Of a stretch of 17,384 bases of DNA, positions 14,475 to 17,384 are shown piece by piece. Origin of the DNA: Wolbachia endosymbiont of Cylisticus convexus (GTDB lineage: Bacteria > Pseudomonadota > Alphaproteobacteria > Rickettsiales > Anaplasmataceae); NCBI RefSeq assembly GCF_003344345.1, contig NZ_QPIP01000026.1:1-17384 (forward strand), written 5' to 3'. The notes under the pieces are model-generated. The model saw only the letters and a program-made list of their open reading frames with translations, was not told the DNA's origin and ran no database searches. Position 1 is the stretch's first letter. Each line of letters begins with the position of its first letter. The translations under genes were made by a program, and so were the position numbers.

Positions 14475-16385
14475 ATGTCAACTATTAATGATACAGAAGA
14501 TAGAAAAAAAATTATCAGAGCTCTTGTAACTAAAGGTATAAGGAAGGGTGGTTTTATCACCTTTGATGATATAAATGATAAGTTGTCAGATGAAAATTTT
14601 TCATCTGATTTTATAGATGATACTATATCTTTATTGCAGGACTCTGGAATTAACATACTTGAAAGTAGCGAAGATGAGGAAGAAGCTCCTTCTAATAGTG
14701 ATAGTAGCAAACTTGATGATAACGAGACATCGTTGAATACTAATGCAACTTTAGTGCAAAATGATGATCCAGTAAGGATTTATTTGCAAGACATGAGCTC
14801 TGTAAAGCTTTTGTCACGAGCAGATGAAATTGAGATAGCAAAAAAAATTGAGTCTGGAAAGCATAACATGTTATGTGCAATAATTGAAACATCAGCGGCA
14901 TTCAATATGATAAAAATGTGGCGTGATGATTTAAGTGGGGGAACTTTTTTACTGAGAGAAATTATAAATCTGGATGCAATTTATAATTCTGATTTTAATG
15001 TGGTACCCAAAGAAAAAAGTGAAGCTGAGGATATTCCTGAAGATGCTAAAGACTGTGTTGATGATGAGGAAAAAGGTAATGATGAAAAGGGAAATGAGAG
15101 TGAAGATATAAGTTCAGTGAATTTAAATATTTCTGTTCTTGAAATGGAAAGTGATTTATTGCCAAAGGTTATAATGGCATTGGATGAGATAATCACTTTA
15201 ACAAATGAGGCATTGATATTGAAAAAAAATTCTAAAAGTTTCTCTAGTGAGCTAGAAAATTTATATAATCAAATATGGTCTCTAGCATTACAAGTTAAGT
15301 TTAGTGATGCTGCTATTGCAAGAATTACACAAAAACTTTACGAAATAAATAGATTAATTGTGCTTGAAGAAGCTAATCTTATTGCTGAGGCTAGAAAGTA
15401 CGATATTGATAGAGAAAGTTTCTATAATGTTTATGGTGATGTACTTTTAAAGCACGAGTTGAGAGAGATAAGTCTTCTAAAGATCAATGAAAACCAGTCT
15501 TCTTTTACAGGTAAATTAAAAAATAAATTCTTAAGGTTTATAAACGATAACTATGAGCATATAGCTAGTGCCTTAAGCAGTATTAAGCATCATGTACAAG
15601 GAGATAACGTGCAAGAGTTTAAGAAGCTAATCAAGAGAATACAAAAACACGAACGAGAAGTCTCTGAAGCAAAACAAGAGATGATTAAGGCTAACTTAAG
15701 GCTAGTGGTTTCGATTGCTAAAAAGTATTCAAAAAGAGGTCTTGATCTGCTTGATTTGATACAAGAAGGCAATATTGGTCTTATGAAGGCCGTAGATAAG
15801 TTTGATTATAAACGTGGATATAAATTTTCGACTTATGCTACTTGGTGGGTAAAACAATCGATCACTAGGGCAATACCTGAGCAGTCTAAAGTAATTAGAA
15901 TACCAGTTCATATGGTGGAAATTATCACTAAAATCAATAGAATATTAAGAAAGATAACTCATAGAACGGGTAGAGAGCCAACATTAGAGGAATTAAGTAT
16001 AGAATTGGAGATGCCGATAGAAAGAATACGCAAAGTTATGAAAATAGCAAAAGATCCGGTAAGTCTTGAAGCTCCAACAGGTAAAGATGATAATAGTACC
16101 TTCGGTGATTGTATAGAAGATAAGCGAGTTTCTAAACCAGAGGATGCTGCAATACTTGCTGACTTGCGCGGTATTACGACCAATGTTCTTGCAACTTTAA
16201 CACCAAAAGAAGAAAGAATTCTAAGGATGCGTTTTGGCCTTGGTAAAGATGGGAAGGAGCATACTTTAGAAGAAGTAGGAAAAATTTTTAATGTAACACG
16301 TGAGAGAATTAGGCAAATAGAGGCAAAAGCACTGCGCAAGTTGAAACATCCAAACCGCGCTAGAAAATTTAGAGGGTTCTTTTAA
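14475..16385 (+). CDS. rpoD: RpoD, principal sigma-70 factor of RNA polymerase
   Basis: The protein has 636 residues. Region 1.1 (about 10-60) and region 1.2 ([20 protein letters not shown] near 98) precede a long acidic non-conserved region (about 140-380, including [11 protein letters not shown] and [16 protein letters not shown]). Regions 2.1-2.4 follow ([20 protein letters not shown] and [17 protein letters not shown]), then region 3 ([10 protein letters not shown]) and region 4 ([15 protein letters not shown], with [20 protein letters not shown] as the -35 helix-turn-helix). It directs RNA polymerase to housekeeping promoters. Two ATGs lie in tandem at 14472 and 14475. AAGG at 14466-14469 gives 5-nt spacing to the second, so I use that one. 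A hairpin lies just upstream and a terminator downstream. dnaG, its common neighbour in other bacteria, is not here. Confidence 0.97.
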   Translation: MSTINDTEDRKKIIRALVTKGIRKGGFITFDDINDKLSDENFSSDFIDDTISLLQDSGINILESSEDEEEAPSNSDSSKLDDNETSLNTNATLVQNDDPVRIYLQDMSSVKLLSRADEIEIAKKIESGKHNMLCAIIETSAAFNMIKMWRDDLSGGTFLLREIINLDAIYNSDFNVVPKEKSEAEDIPEDAKDCVDDEEKGNDEKGNESEDISSVNLNISVLEMESDLLPKVIMALDEIITLTNEALILKKNSKSFSSELENLYNQIWSLALQVKFSDAAIARITQKLYEINRLIVLEEANLIAEARKYDIDRESFYNVYGDVLLKHELREISLLKINENQSSFTGKLKNKFLRFINDNYEHIASALSSIKHHVQGDNVQEFKKLIKRIQKHEREVSEAKQEMIKANLRLVVSIAKKYSKRGLDLLDLIQEGNIGLMKAVDKFDYKRGYKFSTYATWWVKQSITRAIPEQSKVIRIPVHMVEIITKINRILRKITHRTGREPTLEELSIELEMPIERIRKVMKIAKDPVSLEAPTGKDDNSTFGDCIEDKRVSKPEDAAILADLRGITTNVLATLTPKEERILRMRFGLGKDGKEHTLEEVGKIFNVTRERIRQIEAKALRKLKHPNRARKFRGFF

Positions 16386-16447
16386 GTATACGTGTCAAGT
16401 TAAGAAGAAGCTGATTTTGCCCGGAAAAAGTGGAGAAAAAGTCAGAG

Positions 16448-16471
16448 CGTTTTTAAAATAAAACGTTTTTT
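16448..16471 (+). terminator. Possible Rho-independent terminator after rpoD
   Basis: CGTTTT (16448-16453) and AAAACG (16460-16465) form a 6-bp stem with a TAAAAT loop, directly followed by six T. It lies about 60 bp after the rpoD stop. The stem is AT-rich and therefore weak, but the position and T-run fit. Confidence 0.5.
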
Positions 16472-16596
16472 CAAAAAGGTATGATATGAAGGAAATACAC
16501 AATAAAGTTTAAAATGGGGGTTGTAAAAAAGTTGCACTGCTATTTTTCTCTTTTTATGAATCTAATGAAACAACATGCTAATCTACGGTAAATATT
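16472..16596. other. Spacer between rpoD terminator and the lipase pseudogene
   Basis: I see no open frame, hairpin or RNA gene here. TTGCAC and TATGAA 17 bp apart (about 16530-16560) might be the decayed promoter of the pseudogene. Confidence 0.35.
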
Positions 16597-16908
16597 ATGA
16601 CAAACAAAAATGACAATTCTAATTCAAAGTATAGAAATTTTTATGTTCTGGGTGATAGTTTATCCGATAATGGTGCAATCATTAAAATTTAAAATAACTT
16701 ATCCTTTGTAAGAAACGTGAAATTTAGTTCCCCCTTTCATCAAGGAAAATTTTTAGTAATGGTCCTACTGCTGTTGAATATGTAGCAAAGTATTTAGGTT
16801 TAAAAGAATTTAAGCCGAGATGGAGTTACTCATTTTTTGGCAAATGCCACGAACAGCAAGGTCACAACTATGCGGTTTCATATGCAACAGCATCTGAAAT
16901 TCTTGACC
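16597..16908 (+). pseudogene. GDSL/SGNH-family lipase-esterase fragment, frameshifted and truncated
   Basis: The frame from the ATG at 16597 gives MTNKNDNSNSKYRNFYVLGD then SLSDNGAI, with the GDSL block I containing the nucleophile Ser, and stops at TAA 16690-16692. The same frame continues after the stop as NNLSFVRNVKFSSPFHQGK. A one-base shift near 16750 then restores SNGPTAVEYVAKYLGLKEF and a stretch ending NYAVSYATASEILD, typical of block II in secreted GDSL esterases/phospholipases. The remaining catalytic Asp/His block is absent because the sequence ends at about 16908, shortly before the group II intron. The gene is dead by at least a stop, a frameshift and a truncation. Intact members hydrolyse lipid esters. 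No signal peptide is visible at this N-terminus. Confidence 0.75.
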
Positions 16909-16941
16909 TTATTTTTTCTTATTTCTTCAATAAATTTCGTT
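16909..16941. other. Unassigned junction between lipase fragment and group II intron
   Basis: These 33 bases can be read as a continuation of the lipase frame (LIFSYFFNKF on plus) or as KFIEEIRKNK on minus. The second reading would be the 3' exon side of the intron. I cannot tell which is original. Confidence 0.35.
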
Positions 16942-17009
16942 GTAGGGTCGAGAGCTGGCGCGCCTCCTTTAGGGTTTGGTGGTTATTCCATTCGCTTTCG
17001 TTGAGGACC

Positions 17010-17384
17010 TCAATCCAAAATTCCCATATTTACGTTTCCAGCTCCCGCCTCATCAAACGCAGCATGCGGTTTTCCCGCACTACGCTTTCCTAGCAGATTC
17101 TTACCAAAGTTTATAACATATTGTACTGGTTGTGCTTTCGGTTCATAGTATCGTATTCTATAGTCTGAATACAGACCAAGTTTATCTATCCATTCCTTAC
17201 TCCACCTCTTCCAGCCAAATCCTTTTCGCATTTTCCTGGATCTCATTAAGTTGCGTCTTGTTTTCTTTTCTACCCATTGTTTAACGTAGTTGAAGCTTCG
17301 ACTTGAGTTCCCAATTCTAAAGTAGTTTGTCCACCCTCTCAATATTGGATTGATGATTTTTATCACCTTCCCTATCGGTTGCGA
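17010..17384 (-). CDS. Group II intron reverse transcriptase/maturase, C-terminal part
   Basis: The frame is open to the window edge and gives about 125 residues. It includes six codons before the internal GTG at 17366, so it is the tail of a longer protein. The maturase domain (X/GIIM) is recognisable: INPILRGWTNYFRIGNSSRS, then WVEKKTRRNLMRSRK and GFGWKRWSKEWIDKLGLYSD. This domain binds intron RNA and helps splicing. The reverse transcriptase motifs lie outside the window. The final about 35 residues (LLGKRSAGKPHAAFDEAGAG and beyond) are the translation of the domain V RNA, so the frame runs through the ribozyme. I cannot judge whether the whole intron is active. Confidence 0.85.
   Translation of the reverse strand, partial: SQPIGKVIKIINPILRGWTNYFRIGNSSRSFNYVKQWVEKKTRRNLMRSRKMRKGFGWKRWSKEWIDKLGLYSDYRIRYYEPKAQPVQYVINFGKNLLGKRSAGKPHAAFDEAGAGNVNMGILD
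17055..17087 (-). ncRNA. Group II intron domain V hairpin
   Basis: On the minus strand AAGCGTA pairs with TGCGTTT (two G-U pairs), a 2-nt GC bulge follows, and GTGCGG pairs with CCGCAT around a GAAAA loop. The AGC of the catalytic triad sits in the 5' strand, and the length (33 nt) and bulge position fit domain V. A GNRA-type four-base loop is usual, so the extra A is slightly atypical. Confidence 0.65.

Larger units (their letters stand above)
16942..17384 (-). mobile_element. Group II intron, 3' portion
   Basis: The element runs on the minus strand from beyond the right edge. It contains the maturase C-terminus, a domain V hairpin (17055-17087), a further variable region, and an end CTCGACCCTAC at 16942. 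That resembles the bulged-A region and the final AY dinucleotide of group II introns. The 3' boundary is inferred from this motif only. The 5' end and most of the reverse transcriptase are outside the window. Confidence 0.65.

Noticed and set aside
15959..16339. Minus-strand 126-codon frame in rpoD
   Set aside because: It lies opposite the conserved regions 3 and 4 of sigma-70 and has no family features of its own.

Overview
The window is AT-rich, reduced-genome alphaproteobacterial DNA. It most probably comes from Wolbachia (Anaplasmataceae, Rickettsiales). The reasons are the low GC content, the hflK-hflC-htrA block, a partial Mrp antiporter cluster beside rpoD, an RpoZ and sigma70 of rickettsial type, decaying IS5-family copies and a group II intron. 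The strain cannot be named from this sequence alone.

Layout, left to right. Positions 1-3728 (minus strand) hold the first 1242 codons of a very large collagen-like protein that runs off the left edge. It has a 342-residue non-collagenous N-terminal region and four Gly-X-Y blocks separated by spacers. Several stretches of its DNA are near-identical direct repeats. A 0.5 kb spacer follows. Next comes a tight minus-strand operon: a 68-codon membrane-protein gene, hflK, hflC and htrA, ending in a hairpin terminator. Its products would form a membrane-protein quality-control module, with HflKC as the scaffold and FtsH regulator and HtrA as the periplasmic protease/chaperone. Upstream, also on the minus strand, purE and mutL overlap by 10 nt.

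Positions 10.5-11.5 kb are a transposon graveyard. An old, frameshifted IS5-family transposase remnant is interrupted by a 339-bp internally deleted relative that still has matching 12-bp ends. After that every gene is on the plus strand: a small XRE-type DNA-binding protein, rpoZ (RNA polymerase omega), five membrane subunits of a Mrp/Mnh-type cation/proton antiporter (F, G, a DUF4040 MrpA-C-like subunit, B, C) and rpoD (principal sigma factor). Subunit D, subunit E and the large N-terminal part of MrpA are not in the window, so the antiporter must be completed elsewhere or work as a partial complex.

The right end is degraded. A GDSL-lipase pseudogene (plus strand) is followed by the 3' end of a group II intron (minus strand), with the maturase C-terminus, a recognisable domain V and a plausible 3' splice end.

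The least ordinary items are the modular collagen-like protein with its recurrent pre-collagen cap motif, the nested IS structure, and the split antiporter set. I found no tRNA, rRNA, CRISPR array or evident new defence system.
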